A DNA stretch of 64,000 nucleotides from positions 772,501 through 836,500 of the forward strand of contig NZ_OZ038523.1 in assembly GCF_964036595.1 (NCBI RefSeq). Reading direction: 5' to 3'. Position 1 is the first letter of the stretch. Every line of letters starts with the position of its first letter. The notes below the pieces were generated by a model. The model had not been told where the DNA came from and made no database searches. It was given only the letters and a program-made list of their open reading frames with translations. Position numbers and translations under genes: made by a program. Positions 9,382-16,584 of this stretch are shown in pieces. This stretch comes from Tenacibaculum sp. 190524A05c (lineage in GTDB: Bacteria; Bacteroidota; Bacteroidia; Flavobacteriales; Flavobacteriaceae).

Positions 9382-9582
9382 TTAATTCTGCTCCTCTTTA
9401 TTCATTTTTCTTAATGTTATCAACATTGCTAATGCATTTAAAGACATTGACAAGACTCCTAGATATTTTGATAGATTTATCTTTAAATCAGTTAAATTAT
9501 CTAAATCTATTAAGAATAGATTTATCAAAACTAAAGCTAATGAAGCTATCAGCACAATTTTAATGAATTTCTTACTTGGCAT
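9382..9582 (-). CDS. Small two-helix membrane protein directly after parE
   Basis: 66 residues: helix 1 (IVLIASLALVLINLFLI), a loop with LSKYLGVLSMSL, helix 2 ending AMLITLRK, and a charged tail. The ATG lies two bases after the parE stop, so translation is probably coupled to parE. It resembles the protein at 9170-9361 in length, topology and the YxGxxSMxLxxxAM core. Function unknown; a partner of the Cys-tailed membrane protein is possible. Confidence 0.55.
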   Translation of the reverse strand: MPSKKFIKIVLIASLALVLINLFLIDLDNLTDLKINLSKYLGVLSMSLNALAMLITLRKMNKEEQN

Positions 9583-9584
9583 AT

Positions 9585-11444
9585 TTATTCCTCTGTAGTC
9601 ACTAAATCTTGTTCTACTTTTAAGTTTTCGATAATAAATTTTTGTCGGTCTGGTGTATTTTTCCCCATGTAGAATTGTAGCATCTGATCTATAGACATAT
9701 CCTTATCTAACATTACAGGATCTAAACGCATATCCTCTCCAATAAAGTAAACAAACTCGTTAGGTGAAATTTCCCCTAATCCTTTAAATCGTGTAATCTC
9801 TGGTTTACCTCTTAATTTTTGAATCGCTTCTTGCTTTTCTGTTTCCGAGTAACAGTAATGCGTTTCCTTTTTGTTTCGAACTCTAAATAATGGAGTTTCT
9901 AAGATATATAGGTGACCTTCTTTAATTACTTCTGGGAAGAATTGTAAGAAGAATGTAATCAATAGTAATCGAATGTGCATTCCATCGACATCGGCATCCG
10001 TTGCAATTACAATATTGTTATAGCGTAATCCTTCTAAACCATCTTCGATATTTAATGCGGCTTGTAATAAGTTAAACTCTTCATTTTCATATACAATTTT
10101 CTTTGTTAATCCATATGAATTTAAAGGCTTTCCTTTTAAACTAAATACAGCCTGTGTGTTTACATTTCTAGACTTTGTTATTGATCCCGATGCAGAATCT
10201 CCCTCGGTAATGAATAAGGTCGTATTTAAATAATCTTCTTTTTTTGTATCTCCAAAATGGATTCTACAATCTCTTAATTTCTTATTATGTAAACTCGCTT
10301 TTTTAGCACGATCACGAGCTAACTTTCTAATTCCAGATAACTCCTTACGCTCCTTCTCTGCTTGTAAAATCTTCTTTTGAAGAATCTCAGCAATTTCTTG
10401 GTTTTTATGTAAGAAATTATCAAGTTTCGTTTTTATAAAATCATTAATATAGGTTCTTACCGTAGGTAAATCTCCTCCCATTTCAGTAGAACCTAGTTTC
10501 GTTTTGGTTTGACTTTCAAAAACAGGTTCCATTACTTTAATAGAAATGGCTGCAATTATAGATTTACGTACATCAGAAGCATCAAAATTCTTACCATAGA
10601 ACTCACGAATAGTTTTTACTACAGCTTCTCTAAAGGCAGCTTGATGCGTTCCTCCTTGAGTTGTATTCTGACCGTTAACAAATGAATGATATTCCTCTGA
10701 ATATTGAGTTTTACTATGTGTCATAGCAACTTCAATATCGTCTCCTTTCAAATGGATAATAGGATACATCATATCTTCTTGATTGTTGTTATCCTCAAGT
10801 AAATCTTTTAATCCATTTTCTGAATGAAATTTCTCTCCATTAAAAACTATGGTTAAACCTGGGTTTAAGTACACATAGTTCTTTAATAATTTTATGACAT
10901 ATTCTGGACGATACTTGTAATTCTTGAAGATGGCATCATCAGCAATAAATGTAACCTTTGTTCCTCTTCTTCTTGTTGTTTCTTCTAGAAAATCCTGATT
11001 GGTTAAATTTCCTTTTTCAAATTCTGCAGAAGCTGATTTTCCATCACGTGTACTTTCTACTCTAAAATACGTAGATAACGCATTTACTGCTTTAGTACCA
11101 ACACCATTTAATCCAACTGATTTTTTAAAAGCTCTAGAATCGTATTTACCACCAGTATTCATTTTAGATACCACATCTACAACTTTACCTAATGGAATAC
11201 CACGTCCGTAATCTCTAACAATAACTTTATTTCCTTGAATAGAAACTTCGATGGTTTTACCAGTACCCATTACAAATTCATCTATGGAATTATCGAGTAC
11301 CTCTTTTACTAAGATATAAATACCATCATCTGGAGATGATCCATCTCCTAATTTACCGATATACATCCCCGGTCGCATACGGATATGCTCCTTCCAGTCG
11401 AGTGATCGTATATTATCTTCGGTATATTTTGTTTCTTGCGCCAT
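9585..11444 (-). CDS. parE: DNA topoisomerase IV subunit B
   Basis: 619 residues. The GHKL ATPase domain shows [23 protein letters not shown] and the Gly-rich lid [15 protein letters not shown] transducer domain follows, then the Toprim motifs EGDSASG and [10 protein letters not shown], which bind Mg2+. The C-terminal signature [13 protein letters not shown] is also present. It supplies ATP-driven strand passage for topoisomerase IV with ParC at 5001-7688. The length fits ParE rather than a long GyrB. It probably heads a parE-(three membrane genes)-parC-DUF2834-mscS gene string. Confidence 0.94.
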   Translation of the reverse strand: MAQETKYTEDNIRSLDWKEHIRMRPGMYIGKLGDGSSPDDGIYILVKEVLDNSIDEFVMGTGKTIEVSIQGNKVIVRDYGRGIPLGKVVDVVSKMNTGGKYDSRAFKKSVGLNGVGTKAVNALSTYFRVESTRDGKSASAEFEKGNLTNQDFLEETTRRRGTKVTFIADDAIFKNYKYRPEYVIKLLKNYVYLNPGLTIVFNGEKFHSENGLKDLLEDNNNQEDMMYPIIHLKGDDIEVAMTHSKTQYSEEYHSFVNGQNTTQGGTHQAAFREAVVKTIREFYGKNFDASDVRKSIIAAISIKVMEPVFESQTKTKLGSTEMGGDLPTVRTYINDFIKTKLDNFLHKNQEIAEILQKKILQAEKERKELSGIRKLARDRAKKASLHNKKLRDCRIHFGDTKKEDYLNTTLFITEGDSASGSITKSRNVNTQAVFSLKGKPLNSYGLTKKIVYENEEFNLLQAALNIEDGLEGLRYNNIVIATDADVDGMHIRLLLITFFLQFFPEVIKEGHLYILETPLFRVRNKKETHYCYSETEKQEAIQKLRGKPEITRFKGLGEISPNEFVYFIGEDMRLDPVMLDKDMSIDQMLQFYMGKNTPDRQKFIIENLKVEQDLVTTEE

Positions 11445-11495
11445 AAAAGTCAGTAAATAATGAAGTGTTCGCTAAAATAAGATTTACCTACATAA

Positions 11496-11532
11496 AATAA
11501 AAAACTCTATCAACATAGTTATTAACAGAGTT
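11496..11532. repeat. 37-nt hairpin-bearing direct repeat, left copy
   Basis: Matches 20382-20418 at 36 of 37 positions, in the same orientation (the one difference is A at 11509 against G at 20395). The two copies lie at the outer ends of the accessory block between parE and guaB. Confidence 0.85.
11503..11532 (-). terminator. Terminator of the six-gene operon
   Basis: The arms AACTCTAT and ACAGAGTT pair except for one mismatch. On the minus strand the stem is followed by a T-run, as in an intrinsic terminator, 9 bases after the stop of the last operon gene. It also insulates parE from the operon. Confidence 0.7.
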
Positions 11533-11540
11533 TTTATTTT

Positions 11541-11789
11541 TCATTTCTTTTTCTTTTGTTTCTTCTCTATTTCGCATAAAGTTCTCCCAAATCTTTCTGC
11601 TTTTATTCTTCTGGTTGCTTTTATTTTCGATTTACATTTCGATAGTCCTCTACAATCTTTATCATAGTGATACCTAGTACTTTTTACACTTTTACAGATA
11701 TACACGTTTTGTTCCTCCTTTTTCTTCATTTTTTCCTGAAAGGATAGTGAGATTATTCCAATACAAATAATTAAAATAGTTTTTTTCAT
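11541..11789 (-). CDS. Small exported Cys-rich protein
   Basis: 82 residues. A short hydrophobic N-terminus (ILIICIGIISLSF) is probably a signal peptide. The core has the spacing C-x9-YH-x3-DC-x2-L-x2-C, ending GRTLC, which resembles the small YHxxxC-type metal-binding modules found at the ends of bacterial nuclease-like proteins. A lysine-rich tail closes it. It is the last gene of the six-gene operon, two bases after the vWA-like lipoprotein. Zinc or redox binding in the periplasm is inference; no confident family. Confidence 0.6.
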   Translation of the reverse strand: MKKTILIICIGIISLSFQEKMKKKEEQNVYICKSVKSTRYHYDKDCRGLSKCKSKIKATRRIKAERFGRTLCEIEKKQKKKK

Positions 11790-11791
11790 AA

Positions 11792-12694
11792 TTAATTATT
11801 TATAAAATCCTCAATAACATCCTCTAAATATATTGGTAGATCTGCGCTTTTAATTTGGTGTTTTTTGACATTCATTTCATTGAACCATTTTGACCAATAC
11901 GATTTAATAACATCTTTTTCAAAAGGATTATGTTTTAATGGGTTTATCCCTAAAACTAAGATTTCTAATTCCTTTAAGTTTTGCTCAACAGATAGAAAAC
12001 CATAGTTGTTTTTTTCAAAACGTTTTTTCCAATTTGTTGTATTCAATTTAAACCCTCTTATTAATTTAGAAGTTAGATATGTTGTTTCATTTTTATCTTT
12101 TATTCTAGAGTCTTTATGATACATATAACCATCTGTTAGTATAATTAAGATATTTCTTTGATTCTTTTTAATACAATAATTTGAAACTTTATTTTTAAAA
12201 AAATTAAACAAATCTGATCCTATATATTTACCATCTTTTATAGCTGTTTCATAGATATCTTTACAATTAAATTGATATGTTTCTTGTATTTTATTAATAT
12301 ACTCTTTTGTAGCATTATGCCTATTGAATTCTAATTTTAAAGCTGCTATTTTTTCATTTAGAGTAATATCTGATGGTTCTGGATCTATAAATACTTGTAT
12401 TTGATCCTTTATTTTTTGAATTTTCTTATGCATAATATGGTTTTCAAAAGCTTTTGTGATAGCCGCTATATAACCCAAATCTCTTTGATAATACTCCATT
12501 GTCCCATTTGAGTTTTTTACTGGATTTATCCGATCAGATAAATCTAATAAAATACTAATGTTTAGGTTATCTGTAGTTTTCTTTTTACTAACTACTTGTA
12601 ATGCTTTTGCATCTTGTGAAGTATTTTTTGTTTCTTCTTTACATCCTACTATTAAGAGTAGGAATACCAATAATTGAATATAATTAGGTCTCAT
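11792..12694 (-). CDS. Lipoprotein with vWA-like domain
   Basis: 300 residues. A lipobox (LLIVGC) near residue 18 predicts a lipid anchor. A Rossmann-type vWA-like domain follows: strand NISILLDLSDRI gives a MIDAS-like DxSxR, then ILIILTDGYMY and a late strand LEILVLGINP. vWA domains bind partner proteins through a metal, here probably in the periplasm. It is gene five of the six-gene operon, seven bases from the four-helix coiled-coil membrane protein upstream and two bases from the 82-residue Cys protein downstream. The partner is unknown. Confidence 0.7.
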   Translation of the reverse strand: MRPNYIQLLVFLLLIVGCKEETKNTSQDAKALQVVSKKKTTDNLNISILLDLSDRINPVKNSNGTMEYYQRDLGYIAAITKAFENHIMHKKIQKIKDQIQVFIDPEPSDITLNEKIAALKLEFNRHNATKEYINKIQETYQFNCKDIYETAIKDGKYIGSDLFNFFKNKVSNYCIKKNQRNILIILTDGYMYHKDSRIKDKNETTYLTSKLIRGFKLNTTNWKKRFEKNNYGFLSVEQNLKELEILVLGINPLKHNPFEKDVIKSYWSKWFNEMNVKKHQIKSADLPIYLEDVIEDFINN

Positions 12695-12701
12695 AATGTT
12701 T

Positions 12702-13964
12702 TTAGTTTAGTTGTGATTTATAAATGATTCCTTCAGTATTCTCATTAGTTAAATCATAATGTTGTAAATGTTCTTTTTCTATTGCTTCGCAATTTGTAAG
12801 TAAATCATTACGTTTTTTGAGGTTTTCAAAGTTGTCGCTTATAGCTAAATACCAACCTTTCACATATTCTGCGTGATATGTTAAGTAGCGTTTATTGGGA
12901 AAAATATACCCATCTATAGTTTGTTGAATATCGAATATTCTTGCCTCCAATTCACCTATTTCTTTCTTTACATCATTTAGCTTTTTAGTTCCTTCTGAAA
13001 TTGATCTTTTAAAGTTTTCTATAGTTTCTCTTTTCCCTCTAATAAATACTTTAATCTTATCTATACTTTCATATTCTTTCATGATAAAATCAAATACCAA
13101 TCCCCAAATTATGTAAACAACAAAACCAGCAAAAATAATTCCCCAAAATTCTACTTTATTAAATGCAATAGACATGTTAAAATCTGGTGATCCTGGTGTT
13201 TTATTAAAATCATAAATCTTCATTTCAATTTGATACGCTAAAATTGCATCGAAAATAAATGTGATAATAAATAACGCACCTATCTTCACATAAGACAACC
13301 ATCCTTTGTGTTTTTGAAACATGTGAATTAAGTATCCAAGTCCCATAAATGCAAAAGGAATTGTTATTACAAATATTGCTTCTAAAACTCCATGACTTAA
13401 TGCTTTTGAAAATGCATTTCCATCGAAAATTGCAGTAGATAACACATCGTTTTCAAAGTTTTTGAAAAAGGCTGAAAAGGACGCTGAAATATAAAATACC
13501 AGTAAGTAAAATGTAATTGGAATGAGTACTGTTAACCCTAAATAAAATTGTGCTTTAGGTTTTCGATCTGAATCTACATACTTTGTTGAGTTTTCTCGAA
13601 TATCTATAATTTCAAATTCACATTCTTTAATTTTTTCTTTATCCGATGAAATAGTATCACCTAAAATTCCTTTTACAATTTGTCTCTTTTTTAATTCTAT
13701 CTCTTTTCTTCCTCTCTCTTGAATATGTGGTTCTTTTAATTTGTTTTGTAATTGCTCATCTTCTGCACATTTAGATTTATAATCCATATATACATTTGTT
13801 AAACATGCTTTAAATACTTTATGGTTTCCAGATGATTGTTTGGAAGATCCATATCCACTTTCAAAAAAAGTTAATTCAACCTTTTTAGTATCTTCTTTAA
13901 GCGTTGTTACTTCGGTAGTAGTTTCTTCCTCTTTTGTCGCAAATATTTTTCTTATAGCTTCCAT
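12702..13964 (-). CDS. Four-helix membrane protein with cytoplasmic coiled coil
   Basis: 420 residues. The charged N-terminal ~140 residues include a coiled segment (EDEQLQNKLKEP...ERGRKEIELKK). About 140-300 hold four hydrophobic helices: FYLLVFYI, VITIPFAFMGLGYLI, FIITFIFDAILAY and FAGFVVYIIWGL. A long coiled coil (about 310-365) and a hydrophilic tail follow. I do not recognise a named family. It lies between the TerB-like gene (6-base gap) and the vWA-like lipoprotein (7-base gap), so it could link a cytoplasmic TerB-like protein to a periplasmic vWA protein across the inner membrane. Confidence 0.65.
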   Translation of the reverse strand: MEAIRKIFATKEEETTTEVTTLKEDTKKVELTFFESGYGSSKQSSGNHKVFKACLTNVYMDYKSKCAEDEQLQNKLKEPHIQERGRKEIELKKRQIVKGILGDTISSDKEKIKECEFEIIDIRENSTKYVDSDRKPKAQFYLGLTVLIPITFYLLVFYISASFSAFFKNFENDVLSTAIFDGNAFSKALSHGVLEAIFVITIPFAFMGLGYLIHMFQKHKGWLSYVKIGALFIITFIFDAILAYQIEMKIYDFNKTPGSPDFNMSIAFNKVEFWGIIFAGFVVYIIWGLVFDFIMKEYESIDKIKVFIRGKRETIENFKRSISEGTKKLNDVKKEIGELEARIFDIQQTIDGYIFPNKRYLTYHAEYVKGWYLAISDNFENLKKRNDLLTNCEAIEKEHLQHYDLTNENTEGIIYKSQLN

Positions 13965-13970
13965 AATATA

Positions 13971-14369
13971 TTATGCTTTTAATTGATTTAACAATTCTAT
14001 TTTTGAAGTTTTATTTTTTGCATTCTCTAGTAAAAAACTGGAGATTTCTTCTATGTTTTCATTAAGAAATCCAAATTTTATACAGTACTTTTTTAGCGTT
14101 ATAATTTCATCTTCTGTAACTACACTATCTGCCCATATCATTACTGCTAAATCGTATAAATATTCTATTTTTAATTCTAATGTTTCTGGGATAGTACTCT
14201 CTTGATATTCTGAATGAAGAATGCTATCTAATTCTTCTTTTGAAATATTTCTATCTGACGCAAATTTGTAAAGCATTTTCATTTCTAATACATCAAAATT
14301 ATTGTCTGCTAATGCCATTTGATACAATCGTAAAAAATGGCTTTTAAGTTCGGTAGTGATTTCGTTCAT
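13971..14369 (-). CDS. TerB-like protein
   Basis: 132 residues, all helical in appearance, with no signal or membrane segment. It shows the paired pattern of the TerB/DjlA fold: ALADNNFDVLEMKMLYKFA in the first half and WADSVVTEDEIITLKKYC in the second, each with an acidic loop that could hold metal. TerB proteins are soluble components of membrane-linked tellurite/stress complexes. It is gene three of the six-gene operon, close to both neighbours (4 and 6 bases). Fold assignment is fair, role unknown. Confidence 0.65.
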   Translation of the reverse strand: MNEITTELKSHFLRLYQMALADNNFDVLEMKMLYKFASDRNISKEELDSILHSEYQESTIPETLELKIEYLYDLAVMIWADSVVTEDEIITLKKYCIKFGFLNENIEEISSFLLENAKNKTSKIELLNQLKA

Positions 14370-14373
14370 TTTT

Positions 14374-14754
14374 CTAGTATTTTATATTGTACATGTTTCT
14401 ATTCTTTATTTTTTGTTGTGTTTCTTTGGCTTCATTTTTCTTTTTCTTTTGTTTTTCACCATATCCATAATAACTAATCAATAAAAACAGTATTCCAGCT
14501 ATAATATCCATTGGAATCCAATACGATTTTAGATATAAATACATTGGAAAAATTGGATTGAATAGTATAGCTATCGGCATAAAAGGCAGTTTCCAAACTA
14601 AGGAGGTTTTTTTATGAAAAAATATCAGTATGCACCCTACAAAAGTTAGTATTCTTAAAAAAGAATAATATTGAATAGGTAGATTGGCTATTCCTATGAA
14701 TAAGGCTAAAGCGCAAGAAGTATTAAATCCTTTTTGAAAAGTATAATATTCCAT
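14374..14754 (-). CDS. DUF6804-like small membrane protein
   Basis: 126 residues, with four hydrophobic segments and a lysine-rich tail (GEKQKKKKNEAKE). The pattern LPIQYYSFLR, then a conserved tryptophan, then LFNPIFPMYLYL and WIPMDIIAGILF fits the DUF6804 family of unknown function. It is the second gene of the six-gene operon, 9 bases from the lipoprotein upstream and 4 bases from the TerB-like gene downstream. Confidence 0.6.
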   Translation of the reverse strand: MEYYTFQKGFNTSCALALFIGIANLPIQYYSFLRILTFVGCILIFFHKKTSLVWKLPFMPIAILFNPIFPMYLYLKSYWIPMDIIAGILFLLISYYGYGEKQKKKKNEAKETQQKIKNRNMYNIKY

Positions 14755-14763
14755 TTTTCACTT

Positions 14764-14973
14764 TTAACAATTACACTCAGATCTATCTACATACTCTTTA
14801 TTCCCATTACTGTTATAGTAATAGCAACCCCCTTTTGGTCCAACAAATAATAATTTACCGTTGTGTGTACCACATTCTCTTTCTTCACTTACTAGTTCAT
14901 TACTAGAAGTACAGTTAATTAAAAAAATTATTAGGAAAGTTAATACCAAGTATTGTTTTACATTAGTTTTCAT
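14764..14973 (-). CDS. Small Cys-rich lipoprotein, first gene of the six-gene operon
   Basis: 69 residues. The hydrophobic leader ends in a lipobox-like FLINC, so a lipid-anchored mature peptide of ~49 residues is expected. It carries four further cysteines and the module GPKGGCYYYNSNGNKEYVD, a short beta-hairpin pattern common at the ends of Bacteroidota surface proteins. The start is a clear ATG, 60 bases from the operator at 15033-15048. Expression is inferred to depend on the nearby response regulator. Function unknown. Confidence 0.65.
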   Translation of the reverse strand: MKTNVKQYLVLTFLIIFLINCTSSNELVSEERECGTHNGKLLFVGPKGGCYYYNSNGNKEYVDRSECNC

Positions 14974-15003
14974 TTTTTAAAATTTAATTAGATTCTATTA
15001 CTC

Positions 15004-15048
15004 CAAATCTAATCCCCTTATAAAACAAAAGCTTACGGAAATCCGTAA
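15004..15048 (-). promoter_or_regulatory. Regulon promoter 1: palindrome plus -7 box for the six-gene operon
   Basis: On the minus strand TTACGG-ATTT-CCGTAA (15048-15033) is followed by a 21-base spacer and TAGATTTG (15011-15004), a perfect TAnnTTTG -7 box. No -33 TTTG is evident at the usual distance, so activation by a bound regulator is likely. The three sister promoters have the same spacing. Confidence 0.8.
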
Positions 15049-15062
15049 GCTTTTGTTTTATA
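15019..15062. terminator. 21-bp perfect hairpin, terminator overlapping regulon operator 1
   Basis: The arms 15019-15039 and 15042-15062 are perfectly complementary around an AA loop. The hairpin follows the stop of the SH3-like gene (15072) by ten bases, with T-rich DNA on both sides. Its central part is regulon operator 1, so one palindrome may serve as transcript terminator and as protein-binding site. Confidence 0.75.
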
Positions 15063-15071
15063 TCATAATTT

Positions 15072-15485
15072 TTAAATTTCTGTAAACACATCTTTGTAAT
15101 ATATAAACCCGATTGTCTCTGTTCTTTTAACCTTTACTTTAAACCATTCATTGTGAACAGATAATAAAATTAACTCTTCGTATTTATTAAGTTTATTAAT
15201 AATATAATACGATTCACCTGGACCGCTTCTTAGAGGAGTTTTAGCTTTTTTAATTAATAGTTGTTTTTTATTTGTTTTATTATTTTGTTTAGTTTCTTTA
15301 TTATTCTTAACATCATAATTTATTCTCTTTATATCCTGTTTCTTTGATTTAGTAATAAATTCTTTCCTCTCGCATACTCCACAAGATCCTCCACTATTGC
15401 AATGCTTACATCTACTACGGTTTTTACAAGCTCTACAATAAGGAGAACCTGTACACCTTGCTTCAGATATGGAAACACAAGCCAA
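15072..15485 (-). CDS. Bacterial SH3-like protein with Cys-rich segment; start region frameshifted
   Basis: From the TTG at 15485 the frame gives 137 residues: a Cys cluster (PYCRACKNRSRCKHC, CGVC), a lysine-rich linker, and an SH3b domain (PLRSGPGESYYIINKLNKYE...WFKVKV...GFIYYKDV). The frame stays open upstream to a stop at 15627-15629 and codes a hydrophobic anchor (ILVIILGLTLLL), but that stretch has no ATG, GTG or TTG. An ATG at 15607 in another frame reads MKEQIKKHTKLLLL and then stops at 15563-15565. A single-base shift near 15563-15590 would join the two into a normal signal-anchored protein, so this copy may be broken. Confidence 0.6.
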   Translation of the reverse strand: MACVSISEARCTGSPYCRACKNRSRCKHCNSGGSCGVCERKEFITKSKKQDIKRINYDVKNNKETKQNNKTNKKQLLIKKAKTPLRSGPGESYYIINKLNKYEELILLSVHNEWFKVKVKRTETIGFIYYKDVFTEI

Positions 15486-15643
15486 TGCCGCTGTATTTTT
15501 GTTCCTTTTTGGTGATTCTTCAGTTTTACTATTTAATAAAAGTGTAAGTCCTAAAATTATTACTAAAGCAATAGTAGCTTGGTATGCTTTTTTATTTGTT
15601 CTTTCATTTATTGCGAGAGACTTTAATTATTTAAAAAAATTAA

Positions 15644-15665
15644 CCCTATGAAAATACTCATAGGG
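15644..15665. terminator. Hairpin after the 68-residue Cys/His gene
   Basis: CCCTATGA (15644-15651) pairs with TCATAGGG (15658-15665) around a 6-base loop. It lies 18 bases beyond the stop of the minus-strand gene at 15683 and is followed on that strand by a T-rich run. Confidence 0.6.
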
Positions 15666-15682
15666 ATAAAATAGAAGTCTAA

Positions 15683-15889
15683 TTAACTTGTATGACAAGC
15701 TCTGGAACAGTGGTAACAACCATTGACCTTATTGTAATGTTTTTTTGCTTCTTTAACCGCATCTTTACAGTTTGTAAAATTTCCTAAATAAATCCTATTT
15801 TCAACTTTTGGAAGCCAAAAACATCCAAATTTATGCACTTCGTGATCTCCATTTTCTTGTGCATTCTTATTTACATAATATTTCGCCAT
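15683..15889 (-). CDS. Small Cys/His-rich protein (68 residues)
   Basis: 68 residues with no signal peptide. It is rich in cysteine and histidine: GDHEVHKFGCFWLP near the front and GCYHCSRACHTS at the end, with YLGNFTNCKDAVKEAKKHY between. The Cx2Cx3CH tail suggests metal or redox chemistry. I recall short conserved bacterial proteins with the same HEVH...C / YLG.F / CxxC order but no assigned function. It has its own regulon promoter (15920-15964) and a terminator at 15644-15665. Confidence 0.65.
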   Translation of the reverse strand: MAKYYVNKNAQENGDHEVHKFGCFWLPKVENRIYLGNFTNCKDAVKEAKKHYNKVNGCYHCSRACHTS

Positions 15890-15919
15890 GCGATTTTATT
15901 TTTATAATTAATACTAGCT

Positions 15920-15964
15920 CAAAATTACCTTTACAAAAACACAAAACTCTACGGTAATCCGTAG
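15920..15964 (-). promoter_or_regulatory. Regulon promoter 2: palindrome plus -7 box for the 68-residue gene
   Basis: The minus strand reads CTACGG-ATTA-CCGTAG (15964-15949), a 21-base spacer, then TAATTTTG (15927-15920). The palindrome edge is 60 bases from the ATG at 15889. The outer bases differ from the other three operators (C/G for T/A), but the core TACGG-N4-CCGTA is kept. Confidence 0.78.
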
Positions 15965-15968
15965 AGTT
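15945..15968. terminator. 10-bp hairpin, terminator overlapping regulon operator 2
   Basis: AACTCTACGG (15945-15954) pairs with CCGTAGAGTT (15959-15968) around TAAT. On the minus strand it is followed by TTTTGTGTTTTTG, a plausible terminator run, 6 bases after the yidD-like stop at 15974. As at operator 1, the regulatory palindrome sits inside a terminator-like stem. Confidence 0.7.
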
Positions 15969-15973
15969 ATAAA

Positions 15974-16255
15974 TCATTTTAATAATCTTTCAGCTATATC
16001 TTTTTCATTAATGATCGTTTTATCTGGCAAAATCATTTCAATTTGTTCACTTTTGGGGTTTCTGTATATTTTAAACCCACCCCGACAATTTTTAAATCGG
16101 AATTTAAGTGCTCTTATTCCTTTCCAAAAACCTTTTTGCTCTGTAATTTCAAAAACATAATTGGAGCATGACTTTCTGAATATACAGCAAGGTGTTTTAT
16201 TTCTTGGCTTTAAAAACCAATAAAGTCGAATACCAACTAATAAAAATTGTTTCAT
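15974..16255 (-). CDS. yidD: YidD-like membrane protein insertion efficiency factor
   Basis: 93 residues. An N-terminal amphipathic/hydrophobic helix with IRLYWFLKP is followed by CCIFRKSCSNYVFEITEQKGFWKGIRALKFRFKNC, which carries the family's three cysteines and the SNY motif. YidD proteins assist membrane protein insertion by YidC. The usual yidD lies in the rpmH-rnpA-yidC region, but this copy is paired with a DUF4177 gene (5-base gap) under regulon promoter 3. It may therefore be a second, inducible copy. The C-terminal ~35 residues are not typical of the family core. Confidence 0.8.
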   Translation of the reverse strand: MKQFLLVGIRLYWFLKPRNKTPCCIFRKSCSNYVFEITEQKGFWKGIRALKFRFKNCRGGFKIYRNPKSEQIEMILPDKTIINEKDIAERLLK

Positions 16256-16260
16256 TAAGT

Positions 16261-16494
16261 TTATCTTTTACTAAAAACAATCATTTGTCTATAAGCTGTA
16301 TAACCTGGTTTAGCACCAATACCAAAACACCCGAAGTCAGGTAAAATATATGTTTGTACGCTTTCTACTCGTACATATTGCCATCCTTGAACTGTGTAGT
16401 TTTCGATAATATTCTCGAGTTGTTTTGCTACTTCTTTTGAGTTTTCTTTTTTTCGATTGATTGTTGGCACAAATGGTATTACTTTATATTCCAT
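16261..16494 (-). CDS. DUF4177-type small protein
   Basis: 77 residues, soluble. The pattern EYKVIPF at the start, a central helix (AKQLENIIENYTVQGWQYVRVESV) and a final strand fits DUF4177, a small family of unknown function that keeps the GWxxV motif. The ATG at 16494 lies 57 bases from regulon operator 3. It is the first gene of a two-gene unit with the YidD-like gene. Confidence 0.65.
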   Translation of the reverse strand: MEYKVIPFVPTINRKKENSKEVAKQLENIIENYTVQGWQYVRVESVQTYILPDFGCFGIGAKPGYTAYRQMIVFSKR

Positions 16495-16521
16495 ATTAAT
16501 TGATTGAAGTTATTAATACTT

Positions 16522-16566
16522 CAAACATAAATTCAGAATATCGTTAATCCTTACGGATAACCATAA
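16522..16566 (-). promoter_or_regulatory. Regulon promoter 3: palindrome plus -7 box for DUF4177-yidD
   Basis: The minus strand reads TTATGG-TTAT-CCGTAA (16566-16551), a 21-base spacer, then TATGTTTG (16529-16522). It lies between the stop of the response regulator gene and the DUF4177 start. The spacer is the same length as in the three sister sites, though its sequence is unrelated. Confidence 0.8.
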
Positions 16567-16584
16567 ATTAAAAAAATCTCAACT

